Below are positions 26,526 through 34,793 of a stretch of DNA of 64,000 bases, in pieces. Position numbers and translations under genes: made by a program. The DNA comes from Pseudooceanicola marinus (GTDB lineage: Bacteria > Pseudomonadota > Alphaproteobacteria > Rhodobacterales > Rhodobacteraceae). The stretch is taken from positions 124,001-188,000 of the forward strand of contig NZ_JAIVMC010000010.1 of the NCBI RefSeq assembly GCF_020177265.1, in the 5' to 3' direction. Position 1 is the first letter of the stretch; every line of letters starts with the position of its first letter. The notes below the pieces were generated by a model. The model did not search any database, was not told the DNA's origin, and saw only the letters and a list, made by a program, of their open reading frames with translations.

Positions 26526-29150
26526 ATGGTTGAGCCGACGCGATACACCCGATTGATGCACCGGCTGCGCTGGCGGCTGGCCCTGACACGGGCCGGGATT
26601 CTGGCGGAGAGCGTGGTGCGTGCGCTGTGGCCGCTGTGGACCTTCCTGCTGACCGGGCTGGCACTGGTGATGCTGGGGGTCGTCGCGGCCCTGCCGGTGG
26701 AGGCGATCTGGACCCTGGGCGCCCTGGCGGGTGTCGTTGCTCTGGCGCTGCTGGTCCTCGGGCTGCGGCGCCTGCGGTTTCCCTCCCGCGAAGATGCCTT
26801 TCGACGGCTGGATGCGACGCTGAAAGGCCAGCCTTTGCAGGCCCTTCGCGACAGCCCGGCCATCGGCGACAGCGATCCGGGCACCCGTGCGCTGTGGGAG
26901 GCCCACCAGGCGCGGATGGTGGTCCGGGCACGTCAGGCGCGGGCGGTGGACCCTGATCTGCGGCTCTCGTCCCGCGACCCCTTCGGCCTGCGCTATGTCG
27001 CCCTTCTGGGCGTCGTCGTGGCGCTGTTCTTCGGCTCCTTCTGGCGGTTGGGTGATCTGGGCGACATGACGCCGGGCGGCGCGCAGGCGGCCATCGGTCC
27101 CTCCTGGGAAGGCTGGGTGGCACCGCCGCCCTACACCGGCCTGCCCACGCTCTACCTCGGCGACATCGCGGGGGAGGAGCTTTCGGCGCCGCGCGGGTCC
27201 GAGGTGACAGTGCGATTCTACGGTCCCGAAGGCCGGCTGGAACTCAGCGAGACCGTCTCGGGTCGGGTCGGGGACCTGCCGCCGGCGGATGCCTCTGCAC
27301 AGGATTTCATCATCGAACAGGATGGGCGGCTGGCCGTCGAAGGCCCGGGGGGCCGTGAATGGCGCGTCGTCCTGGTGCCGGACCAGGCGCCCGCCGTCAC
27401 CGTCGACGGCCCGGGCGAGGCCGATGTCGAAGGGCAGATGACCATGCCCTTCTCTGCCAGGGATGACTACGGCGTGGTGGCGGGCGAGGCGGTGATCGCC
27501 CTCGACCTCGACGCGGTCGACCGCCGCTATGGCTTGGCCATGGATCCCGAGCCGCGCGAGGCGATCCGGGTGCCCCTGCCAATGCCGATCTCCGGCTCTC
27601 GCGCCGAGTTTTCCGAGGCGCTGGTGGAGAATTTCTCGCAGCACCCCTGGGCCAACATGCCCGTCACAGTCTCCCTGACGGTGGAGGATGCGGCGGCGCA
27701 ATCGGGGCGCAGCGACGGCTACGACATGCTGCTGGATGCGCGCCGTTTCTTCGATCCCCTGGCCGCTGCGCTGATCGAGATGCGCCGCGATCTGCTGTGG
27801 AACCGCGACAATGCCGAGCGGGTGGCCCAGGTCCTGCGCGCCGTGCGCTGGCAGGGCGACCGGTTCTTCCCCTCCGAGACGCTGGAACTGCGCCTGATGC
27901 GCCTGGTGCGCAAGGTGGAGACGATCGTGCGCTTCCGCCCGATGACCGATGAGCAGGTGAGCGAGGTCACCGCCGCGCTCTGGGACATGGCGGTGGAGAT
28001 CGAGGATGGGGATCTGGATGACGCCCGCGCCCGCATGGAGCGCGCCCGCGACCGCCTGCAGGAAGCGATGCGCAACGGCGCCTCGGACGAGGAAATCGCC
28101 CGACTGATGCAGGAGTTGCGCGACGCCACCCAGGATTACATGCGCCAGCTGGCGCAACAGCAGGCCCGCGACCGCGCCAATGATCCGAACCAGCCGCCGA
28201 TGGACATGGAAAATGCCATGCGGATGACCCAGGACGACATTCAGCGCATGATGGACCGCATCCAGGAGCTGATGGAGGAAGGCCGCATGGCCGAGGCCCA
28301 GCAGGCGCTGGAAGAGCTTCAGCAGATGCTGGAGAACATGCAGATGACCGAGGGTCAGGGCGGCGGCGAAGGCCAGCAAAGCCCGGGCGAACAGGCGATG
28401 GAAGGACTGGGAGAGACCCTGCGCGACCAGCAGGAGTTGTCTGACGAGGCCTTCCGTGACCTTCAGGATCAGTTCAACCCGGATGGGAACTCTGGCCAGC
28501 GCGGCCAGCAGGGTCAGCAGGGGGAGAACCAGGGCCAGCAGCAGCAAGGTGGCCAGGGACAACAGCAGGGCCAGCAACCCGGCCAGAGCCAGGGCGGTGG
28601 CGGTGGCCAGTCCCAGGGCCAACAGCAGGGCCAGGCGGGCGAAGGCGCCCCCGACGCCGGGGACCTTGCCGACCGTCAGCGGCAACTGCGCGAGGAACTG
28701 GACCGGCAGCGCGGCAACCTTCCCGGCGCCGGGACCGAGGCGGGGCGCGCGGCGCGCGACTCGCTTGACCGGGCCGACGAGGCGATGCGCGGGGCCGAGG
28801 AGGCCCTGGGCGAGGGCGACTTGGCCGAGGCCATCGACCAGCAATCCCAAGCCATGGACGCCCTGCGCGAGGGCATGCGCAACCTGGGCGAGGCCATGTC
28901 GCAGCAGGAACGTGATCTGGCCGGACAGCAGGGCGAGGCCGAGGGGGACAACCCGGGGCAACGCAATGATCCGCTGGGCCGCAACGCCGGCACCAACGGG
29001 GCGCTCGGCAACGACCGCGAGATGCTGCAGGACCCCGACGTGCAGCGCCGCGCCCGCGATCTTCTGGATGAGATCCGCCGCCGCTCCGGCGAGGCGGAGC
29101 GCAGCGCAGAAGAACTCGACTACCTGCGGCGCCTGCTCGACCGGTTCTGA
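26526..29150 (+). CDS. TIGR02302 (DUF4175-like) membrane protein with Gln/Gly-rich segment
   Basis: 874 residues, large for a protein of unknown function but normal for this alphaproteobacterial family. Two membrane helices lie near 35-80 (WTFLLTGLALVMLGVVAAL, VVALALLVLGL) and one near 155 (VALLGVVVALFFGSFW). A periplasmic region follows, then a long charged coiled-coil part full of Met, Gln, Arg and Glu (about 480-650). A very Gln/Gly-rich stretch (about 654-708) comes next, and then a final helical region with a second QSQAMDALREGMRNL-type coil. It sits between lysA and the ftsEX cluster, which hints at an envelope role. The function is not known. Confidence 0.88.
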   Translation: MVEPTRYTRLMHRLRWRLALTRAGILAESVVRALWPLWTFLLTGLALVMLGVVAALPVEAIWTLGALAGVVALALLVLGLRRLRFPSREDAFRRLDATLKGQPLQALRDSPAIGDSDPGTRALWEAHQARMVVRARQARAVDPDLRLSSRDPFGLRYVALLGVVVALFFGSFWRLGDLGDMTPGGAQAAIGPSWEGWVAPPPYTGLPTLYLGDIAGEELSAPRGSEVTVRFYGPEGRLELSETVSGRVGDLPPADASAQDFIIEQDGRLAVEGPGGREWRVVLVPDQAPAVTVDGPGEADVEGQMTMPFSARDDYGVVAGEAVIALDLDAVDRRYGLAMDPEPREAIRVPLPMPISGSRAEFSEALVENFSQHPWANMPVTVSLTVEDAAAQSGRSDGYDMLLDARRFFDPLAAALIEMRRDLLWNRDNAERVAQVLRAVRWQGDRFFPSETLELRLMRLVRKVETIVRFRPMTDEQVSEVTAALWDMAVEIEDGDLDDARARMERARDRLQEAMRNGASDEEIARLMQELRDATQDYMRQLAQQQARDRANDPNQPPMDMENAMRMTQDDIQRMMDRIQELMEEGRMAEAQQALEELQQMLENMQMTEGQGGGEGQQSPGEQAMEGLGETLRDQQELSDEAFRDLQDQFNPDGNSGQRGQQGQQGENQGQQQQGGQGQQQGQQPGQSQGGGGGQSQGQQQGQAGEGAPDAGDLADRQRQLREELDRQRGNLPGAGTEAGRAARDSLDRADEAMRGAEEALGEGDLAEAIDQQSQAMDALREGMRNLGEAMSQQERDLAGQQGEAEGDNPGQRNDPLGRNAGTNGALGNDREMLQDPDVQRRARDLLDEIRRRSGEAERSAEELDYLRRLLDRF
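28494..28639 (+). repeat. Low-complexity CAG/GGC-rich tract encoding Gln-Gly repeats
   Basis: Within the TIGR02302 gene, irregular repeats of GGCCAGCAG type encode a segment made almost only of Gln and Gly (GQQGQQGENQGQQQQGGQG and so on). Copies are imperfect, so it is an in-frame low-complexity tract likely to vary in length between strains. Confidence 0.75.
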
Positions 29151-29539
29151 AGGGGAGCAGGGGTCGGTCTCCCATCCCTTGATTGCGTGAGGCTTTTCGA
29201 CAAGGTGAACCCGATCGCCGTGGCTTGCCCCCCCGACCCGCCGGGACACGGTAAGCCGGATCGCCCGACCTCGCAGAACATCCATGTCCCGCTCCAGCTG
29301 GCGAGCTGCCGATCACGGGGCATTGATCTCGGTGCCCGGCTGAACTTCCCGGTCAACTATCTGGGGACGGCGAGCTGTCTCAAAGGCAGGCTCACAGGCC
29401 GCGGGCGACTTTTCCAGCGGTGACCTTGCCAAAACATAGGTCTCGTCCAGGGGCTTGCCTTTGCTCAGCGATTGGCATTCGTTCCGGACGATGGAGCCTG
29501 CAGGACCTCCCCCTTTACCAGCGCGACGAGACCGTCCCC
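29151..29539. other. 389-bp intergenic region, no gene recognised
   Basis: It lies between two convergent genes. A frame of 78 codons (29187-29423, +) exists but has no ribosome site, poor codon bias and no recognisable family. I looked for RNase P, tmRNA, SRP and 6S RNA landmarks on both strands and saw none. There is no clear T-tailed terminator. Base composition is less GC-skewed at third positions than in the genes around it. Confidence 0.5.
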
Positions 29540-30679
29540 TCAGCTGGCCGTCCGGTTTTCGATCCAGGCGATCAGCTCACGCACGTTGGCGTCGAGCCAG
29601 ATGCGCCCCTGATCGACGCCGCCCACGTAGCTGCGCAGGATCGGCGCGGCCTGGGGGATCTGCGTGGCGATGCGCGGCGCGTTTATGTAAAGCAGCACGC
29701 CGATGGCGGCGAGGAAGATAGGCAGCGTGAAGGCACGACGGAAATTGCGGCGAACGGCCGGATCTTCTTCCTCGTACTCGGCCTCGTCCTCGACCCGCTG
29801 GTTGCGGCTGCGCAGGGAGGAGTTGATTTCCTCGATGTCGGGCAGGAGATCCCGTCGCGAGGCGGCATGGGCCTCGTCGTCACCGCTGTCCTCGGCAGGG
29901 GCGGGTTTGCCGCGCAGCCGGGCCATGCGGGCCCGGGCCTCGCGCTCGCGGCGGTCGGTTTCGCTTTCGGGGTCGCTCAGACCCAGCTCGGGCTGACTTT
30001 CCAGCCCTCCGCCTTCCCTGGCGCGGACTTTGGCCTCGTGTTCGGCCTCCTCGCGCAGGACGTCCCGCACCGAGGGGTCAAGCTCGCGCCGCCGGGCGCC
30101 GCTCATCGGGGCGGGGCCGAGATCGTCTTCGTCCTCTTCCACGTCCTCATCGGTCCAGCTCTGCGGGGGGGCAGCGGGTTCGGTTCGGGGCAGGTGGTCG
30201 GGCGATGGCGTGGTCTCTTCGACGGCCTCGTCATGGGGGGCGGGCCAGGACATGGGCTCCGATCCGGGCTCCTCGTCGCGCTCGGGCCGGGCGGTGTCGG
30301 TCGGCTCGGCGCCATAGGGATCGGTGCTCTCGAACCCGGTGCCATCGCCGGTCAGGGCGCTTTCGGTACCGGTTTCGGCCTCGCTTTCGGGCAGGGGCTC
30401 CGGCTCGGCGGCGGCCTCTGGCGCCGTGGCTGCTTCGGGACCACTCGCCTCGACGTCTCGCGTGCTGTCGCTGCGCGGCCGGCGGGGCGACACGCGCGGG
30501 GCGGGGGGCGCGGCCGCGCCGATCGGGCGCCCGGCGGCCTGGCCGTCGTCGGAGGTGTCAACGGGACCCTGGAACCAGGTGTCACCGCAGTTGGAGCATT
30601 GCACGTCGCGACCTGCCGCCGGGATCACCGCGTCAGGCACTTCGTACTGCGCTCCGCAATTCGGGCAGGTTAACCGCAT
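29540..30679 (-). CDS. Zinc-ribbon protein with C-terminal membrane helix
   Basis: 379 residues. The N-terminal MJ0042-type zinc finger is clear: MRLTCPNCGAQY with Cys5/Cys8 and VQCSNCGDTWF with Cys28/Cys31. A long acidic, Pro/Ala/Glu-rich disordered region follows (about 45-290). Near the C-terminus one membrane helix (FTLPIFLAAIGVLLYI) precedes a 50-residue tail. The ATG at 30679 starts the zinc finger directly. It is divergent from ftsE with 172 bases between. This kind of zinc-ribbon gene beside ftsEX is common in Rhodobacterales; a link to cell division or protein secretion is only guessed. Confidence 0.85.
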   Translation of the reverse strand: MRLTCPNCGAQYEVPDAVIPAAGRDVQCSNCGDTWFQGPVDTSDDGQAAGRPIGAAAPPAPRVSPRRPRSDSTRDVEASGPEAATAPEAAAEPEPLPESEAETGTESALTGDGTGFESTDPYGAEPTDTARPERDEEPGSEPMSWPAPHDEAVEETTPSPDHLPRTEPAAPPQSWTDEDVEEDEDDLGPAPMSGARRRELDPSVRDVLREEAEHEAKVRAREGGGLESQPELGLSDPESETDRREREARARMARLRGKPAPAEDSGDDEAHAASRRDLLPDIEEINSSLRSRNQRVEDEAEYEEEDPAVRRNFRRAFTLPIFLAAIGVLLYINAPRIATQIPQAAPILRSYVGGVDQGRIWLDANVRELIAWIENRTAS

Positions 30680-30763
30680 GAGGCCCCATTCGACAGGTCA
30701 GGCCGGATCGCTGCGGGGGCAGCGCCGGCTGGCTCTTGCGGCTACCATATGTGGTTCGGCAAT

Positions 30764-30786
30764 GGCGGAAAAGTGCTATTTCCGCC
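30764..30786. promoter_or_regulatory. Inverted repeat GGCGGAAA-N7-TTTCCGCC in the ftsE upstream region
   Basis: A perfect 8-bp inverted repeat in the 172-bp gap between the divergent zinc-ribbon and ftsE genes. It could be an operator serving either gene, or a short hairpin in the ftsE leader. No matching copy was noticed elsewhere in the window. Confidence 0.35.
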
Positions 30787-30851
30787 GGGCAGCGCGATTG
30801 CAACAGACCCCGCGATCCTGCAAAAGGAACCAGCACACGCGGGGGCTCTAC

Positions 30852-31529
30852 GTGATCGAACTGGACAATCTCGCCTATTCCTATGGCGGCGGAGAGTTGC
30901 TGAGCGACATCTCCCTCAGGCTTACCCCGGGCTCGTTCCATTTCCTGACCGGCCCCTCGGGCGCGGGGAAGACGACCTTCCTCAAACTTTGCTACGGCGC
31001 GCTGATCCCCACGGCGGGGCAGGCGGTGCTGTTCGGCCAGGACGTGCGCGAGATGAGCCGCGACGACGTGGCCACGATCCGCCGTCGCATCGGCGTGGTG
31101 CACCAGGATTGCCAGTTCCTGGACCACCTGACGGTGGCGGAAAACATCGCCCTACCGCTGATGGTCTCGGGCCAAGACGTCGAGGCGGAGCAGCAGAACC
31201 TGGAAGAGCTGATTGCCTGGTGCGGGCTGACCCAGCGGGCCGGCGCCTTGCCACCGGAGCTGTCGGGTGGCGAACGTCAGCGCGCGGCCCTGGCCCGCGC
31301 CGTGATCATGAGCCCGGAGGTCATCCTGGCGGACGAACCCACGGGCAACGTCGACTGGGAGATGTCGCAGCGCCTGCTGGCCCTGTTGGTGGAACTGAAC
31401 CGCATGGGCAAGACGGTGATGATCGCCACCCATGATCTGGGTCTGATCCGCGCCGCCAAAAGCCGGGTGCAGGCCCGCGTCCTGCGTATCGCCAAGCGGC
31501 GGCTGCAATTGGCGGGGGCGGACCTGTGA
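30852..31529 (+). CDS. ftsE: Cell division ATP-binding protein FtsE
   Basis: 225 residues, an ABC ATPase. Walker A is GPSGAGKTT (34-42), the ABC signature LSGGERQR starts at 137, and Walker B ILADEP ends with Asp161-Glu162. Homology of the Q-loop region VVHQDCQFLDHLTVAENIALPL is typical of FtsE. With FtsX it controls septal peptidoglycan hydrolases at the division site. I chose GTG 30852, which gives VIELDNLAYSY at the natural N-terminus; the frame is open much further upstream without sense. The stop overlaps the ftsX start (GTGA). Confidence 0.93.
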   Translation: MIELDNLAYSYGGGELLSDISLRLTPGSFHFLTGPSGAGKTTFLKLCYGALIPTAGQAVLFGQDVREMSRDDVATIRRRIGVVHQDCQFLDHLTVAENIALPLMVSGQDVEAEQQNLEELIAWCGLTQRAGALPPELSGGERQRAALARAVIMSPEVILADEPTGNVDWEMSQRLLALLVELNRMGKTVMIATHDLGLIRAAKSRVQARVLRIAKRRLQLAGADL

Positions 31530-32452
31530 ACAAGCGCCTGTCGCCCCGCGCCCTGGCCGCCATCTCCCCGCTGGCACTGCTGAAGGGCGAACCGCAGGCG
31601 GACCGCGTGGTGCCGCCAACCGGGTTCACCGCCCGACTGACCCTCTTCGCTGCCGCCGCCATGACCTTCCTCGCCGTCTTCGCCCTGGCGCTGTCGCTGG
31701 CCACGGGCCGCATGGCCGCCAACTGGTCGCAGGAACTGGCGCGCAGCTCCACCCTGCGGATCTCGGCGCCTGCGGACCAGATCGCAGCCCAGACCGAGGC
31801 GGCGCTGCAGGTGCTGGAGACCACGCGCGGCGTGGCGCGGGCGCGCGCCCTGACGGCGGAAGAACAGCAGGGCCTGCTGGAACCCTGGTTCGGCCCCGAC
31901 CTGCCGGTGGACAGCCTGCCGATCCCGCAACTGGTGGAGATCGTCGAGGACGGCGAGGGCTACGACGCCGCGGGCCTGCGCCTGCGCCTGCAGGCCGAGG
32001 TGCCGGGCGCCGTGTTGGACGATCACGCACGCTGGCGCCGGCCGCTGGTGCGCGCCGCCGAGCGGATCCGTGCCCTGGGCCTCCTGTCGCTGCTGCTGAT
32101 CGGGGGGGTGATGGCGGCCATGATTACCCTTGCCGCCAATTCGGCGCTGGCCGCCAACGCCCAGGTCATCGCCGTGCTGCGGCTTGTCGGCGCCCGGGAT
32201 GAATTCATCGCCCGTGCCTTCGTCCGCCGCTTCACCTTCCGGGCCTTCTGGGGCGCGGCGCTTGGCATGGCTCTTGGCCTCGCCGCGCTGCTGGCCCTGC
32301 CGCAGGCGCAGGCCGAGGGCGGCTTCCTGACGGGCCTGGGCCTGCGTGGCTGGCACTGGATCTGGCCCTTCGTCCTGCCGCCTGTCGCCGCCGCCGTGTC
32401 CTTTGCCGCCACCCGCGCCGCGGCCCGGCGCATGTTGGGGAACCTCGCATGA
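31526..32452 (+). CDS. ftsX: Cell division protein FtsX
   Basis: 308 residues, a permease-like partner of FtsE. The first membrane helix is about 36-58 (FAAAAMTFLAVFALALSLATG). An extracytoplasmic domain follows (about 65-180), then three C-terminal helices (LGLLSLLLIGGVMAAMITLA, FRAFWGAALGMALGLAALLA, WIWPFVLPPVAAAVSF). That is the standard four-helix FtsX layout. It starts with GTG 31526 overlapping the ftsE stop, and its own stop overlaps the plsC-like start, so the three are coupled. It passes FtsE ATPase signals to murein hydrolase activators outside the membrane. Confidence 0.92.
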   Translation: MNKRLSPRALAAISPLALLKGEPQADRVVPPTGFTARLTLFAAAAMTFLAVFALALSLATGRMAANWSQELARSSTLRISAPADQIAAQTEAALQVLETTRGVARARALTAEEQQGLLEPWFGPDLPVDSLPIPQLVEIVEDGEGYDAAGLRLRLQAEVPGAVLDDHARWRRPLVRAAERIRALGLLSLLLIGGVMAAMITLAANSALAANAQVIAVLRLVGARDEFIARAFVRRFTFRAFWGAALGMALGLAALLALPQAQAEGGFLTGLGLRGWHWIWPFVLPPVAAAVSFAATRAAARRMLGNLA

Positions 32453-33198
32453 AAACCACCTTCGGCTACCTCCGCTCCCTGATCTTTGTGGTTCAGATGT
32501 TCGCGATGATGACCCTGATGGGCATCGCCTTCCTGCCCTGGGCGGCGGTCAGCCGGCGTGGCGCCTATACCGGTGCCTGGGTCTTCTGCCACTGGGTGCG
32601 CTGGTCGGTACGCTGGATCTGCGGGCTGAAAAGCGAGATCCGGGGCGACGTGCCTCAGGGCCAGGTGCTGATCGGCTCGAAACACCAGAGCTTCTTCGAC
32701 GTGATCCTGATCGTCTCGGCGGTGCGCGAGCCGAAGTTCATCATGAAGGACATCCTGCGGTTCACCCCCATCGTCGGGTTCTACGCCCTGCGCATCGGCT
32801 GCGTGCCGGTCAAACGCGGCCGCCGGGCCGAGGCAATCCGCGACATGATGGCCAGCGTGACCTCGGGCGATGCGCCGGCGGGGCAGCTGATCATCTATCC
32901 GCAGGGCACCCGCGTCGCCCCGGGCCAGCGGGCCGATTACAAGGTGGGCGTGGCGGCGATCTACGAACAGACGCACCAGCCCTGCGTGCCGGCGGCCACC
33001 AACGTGGGTCTCTTCTGGCCGCGCAGTGGCCTGCTGCGCAAGCCGGGCCTGGCGGTGCTGGAATTCCTGCCGCCGATCCCCGCGGATCTGCCGCGCGAGG
33101 AATTCCGCGCGCGGCTGCAGCAGGAGGTGGAAAGCGCCTCGAATGCGCTGATGAGGGAAGGAGGGTTCGACCCCGATGGAGTATCTCGACCGGATTGA
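32449..33198 (+). CDS. plsC: 1-acyl-sn-glycerol-3-phosphate acyltransferase (PlsC-like)
   Basis: 249 residues. It has an N-terminal membrane helix (SLIFVVQMFAMMTLMGIAFL) and the acyltransferase motifs: HQSFFD (His79 to Asp84, the HX4D catalytic pair), the FIMKDILRFTPIVGFY substrate region, and YPQGTR (motif III). The enzyme makes phosphatidate from lysophosphatidate in membrane lipid synthesis. A lyso-ornithine lipid acyltransferase (OlsA) would look similar and cannot be excluded. The four-base overlap with ftsX and 23-base overlap with the next gene place it firmly in this operon. Confidence 0.87.
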   Translation: MKTTFGYLRSLIFVVQMFAMMTLMGIAFLPWAAVSRRGAYTGAWVFCHWVRWSVRWICGLKSEIRGDVPQGQVLIGSKHQSFFDVILIVSAVREPKFIMKDILRFTPIVGFYALRIGCVPVKRGRRAEAIRDMMASVTSGDAPAGQLIIYPQGTRVAPGQRADYKVGVAAIYEQTHQPCVPAATNVGLFWPRSGLLRKPGLAVLEFLPPIPADLPREEFRARLQQEVESASNALMREGGFDPDGVSRPD

Positions 33199-33784
33199 GG
33201 ATCTCGAGGAGATCTACGGCAACAGCCCCGGCGCCGCCTCGCTGCGCAAGGTGGCGCAACGCATGACCCCCGACTATCGCCGTTGGATCGCCGCGTCGCG
33301 GTTCTGCGTCGTTTCCACTGTCGGCCCCGAGGGCGTCGACGGCAGCCCGCGCGGCGATGACGGCCCCGTGGTGCGCGAGTTGGATGAAAGCCACCTGGCG
33401 CTGCCCGACTGGCACGGCAACAACCGCATCGACACCCTGCGCAACATCGTCCGCGATCCGCGCATGGCGCTGATGTTCATGGTGCCGGGGTCGATGAACG
33501 TAGTGCGGGTCAATGGCCGGGGTCGGGTGACGGCGGATGCCGAACTGCGCGCGCGATTCACGTTCAAGGGCAAGCAGCCGCGTAGCGTCGTGGTGATGCA
33601 GATCGACGAGATCTATTTTCAATGCGCCCGCGCCGTGATGCGCGCAGGCCTCTGGGACGGGCGCGACGACAGTGCTGGTCTGCCGACCCCGGGAGAGATC
33701 CTGGCGGCGATGACCGAGGGCGAAGTGGGCGGGACCGAGTATGACCGCGCCTGGCCCGAGCGCGCCGCGCAGACCATGTGGTGA
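33176..33784 (+). CDS. Pyridoxamine 5'-phosphate oxidase-like flavin protein (MSMEG_1061 type)
   Basis: 202 residues with a split-barrel FMN-binding fold. Conserved landmarks are WIAASRFCVVSTVGPEGVDGSPRGD, LPDWHGNNRIDTLRNIVRDPR and MFMVPGSMNVVRVNGRG (each quoted in part of a longer motif). These are typical of the MSMEG_1061 subfamily and not of true PdxH. It probably binds FMN or a related cofactor; the substrate is unknown. It overlaps the plsC-like gene by 23 bases in another frame. Its TGA is followed at once by the reverse-strand stop of the glycosyltransferase gene (TGATCA at 33782-33787). Confidence 0.82.
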   Translation: MEYLDRIEDLEEIYGNSPGAASLRKVAQRMTPDYRRWIAASRFCVVSTVGPEGVDGSPRGDDGPVVRELDESHLALPDWHGNNRIDTLRNIVRDPRMALMFMVPGSMNVVRVNGRGRVTADAELRARFTFKGKQPRSVVVMQIDEIYFQCARAVMRAGLWDGRDDSAGLPTPGEILAAMTEGEVGGTEYDRAWPERAAQTMW

Positions 33785-34624
33785 TCAGCCCCGGCCGCGC
33801 TCTGCCTCGGCCGCCAGCCGTTCAGCGATGAAGGCGTAGAAGCTCTGCCCCGGCGAGGCGTCCCGGCCGTAGGCCGCGTTCAACCGCGCCTTGTCGCGGA
33901 ACACCTCCGCCAGCCGCGCGCGCAGTCGTGGCGTCAGGCCCGCGTTGCCCGGGCTGCCGGCCTCGATCTCGGCCAGGTGGCTGTCATAGGCGCGGGCGAC
34001 ACGGGCGGAGAAGTCGTCACTGGCGGTGGTGGAGCGCCCCGAGAGATGCAGACGGTAGGCGGCGCGTCCCAGCGGCGCGGTGCCACCCACCCGGGCCAGA
34101 AGTTCGGCCGCGTGGCGCACGTCCTGGCTGAGGTGGGTGGTGAAGGCCCGCGCCAGGCGTCGCGCCAGCACGGGATGGAAGGAGGCGCCGGTGCGGCCCA
34201 GATCCTCCAGCCGCAACACGTCGCCGGGTCCGGGGGGCAGGCGCAGGATTTCCGTCCCGTCCTCGATCACCGCCGTGCGCCCGAAGGCGGCGCCGTGGCG
34301 CTGTGCCAGGGGCAGCAGGTAGGTCAGGTAGTCCGGTTCCCAGCTGTCATCCGCGTCCAGGAAGGCGATGTAGTGCCCGCGCGCCTCGGCAAGGGCCCGG
34401 TTGCGGGCGGGGCCGGCGCCGCTTTGCACCGCTCCGACGGGCGGGAAGGCATAGCGCGGCCCCACGGTCAGCAGGGCGCGGTAGTCCTGCCCATCGTCGG
34501 AGGCCACCACGATCTCCACGTCCTCCGGCGGCAGGCCGCAGGCCCCGATGGAGGCCACGGCGCCGGGCAGGCTGGCCTCGGCGCGAAAGGCCGGGATGAT
34601 GACGGAGACAGTGGGGCGGGCCAT
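33785..34624 (-). CDS. Family 2 glycosyltransferase
   Basis: 279 residues. The GT-A fold is evident: VSVIIPAFRAEASLPGAVASI at the start, a donor loop around 35-50 (VEIVVASDDGQD), and the metal/nucleotide-sugar motif FLDADDSW with Asp90 and Asp92. The second half (about 130-279) is helical and unusual. No membrane helix is visible, so it is likely cytoplasmic or peripheral. The ATG at 34624 has GGGAGG 10 bases upstream; a longer frame from 34684 is less likely. It stands alone between convergent and co-directional neighbours, so acceptor and product are unknown. Confidence 0.87.
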   Translation of the reverse strand: MARPTVSVIIPAFRAEASLPGAVASIGACGLPPEDVEIVVASDDGQDYRALLTVGPRYAFPPVGAVQSGAGPARNRALAEARGHYIAFLDADDSWEPDYLTYLLPLAQRHGAAFGRTAVIEDGTEILRLPPGPGDVLRLEDLGRTGASFHPVLARRLARAFTTHLSQDVRHAAELLARVGGTAPLGRAAYRLHLSGRSTTASDDFSARVARAYDSHLAEIEAGSPGNAGLTPRLRARLAEVFRDKARLNAAYGRDASPGQSFYAFIAERLAAEAERGRG

Positions 34625-34741
34625 GGTGCGGCCTCCCTTCGGCTGTGCGGCTACCCGAAGGAATGTAGCCTGCGCGCCGATCAAGGAAAGCCGGTGCGAC
34701 GGTCAGGCGCCTAACGCGGACCGGGGCGGGCCGGAAACGAC

Positions 34742-34770
34742 GAAGCCCGCCGCGCGGGGCGACGGGCTTC
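34742..34770 (-). terminator. Hairpin after lpdA (reverse strand)
   Basis: An 8-bp stem GAAGCCCG (34742-34749) and CGGGCTTC (34763-34770) lies 24 bases past the lpdA stop. On the reverse strand it is followed by TCGTTT. This is a plausible terminator for the long suc-lpd transcript, although the T tract is weak. Confidence 0.55.
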
Positions 34771-34793
34771 TCCAGATCAGCGCGAGAGCGGGA

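Noticed and set aside
29187-29423. A 78-codon frame in the 389-bp gap
   Set aside because: No ribosome site, no coding bias and no recognisable sequence. Kept only as part of the unexplained region.
33176-33784. True pyridoxine phosphate oxidase (PdxH) for the flavin protein
   Set aside because: The sequence lacks the PdxH C-terminal signature and matches the MSMEG_1061-type pattern, so no vitamin B6 role is assigned.
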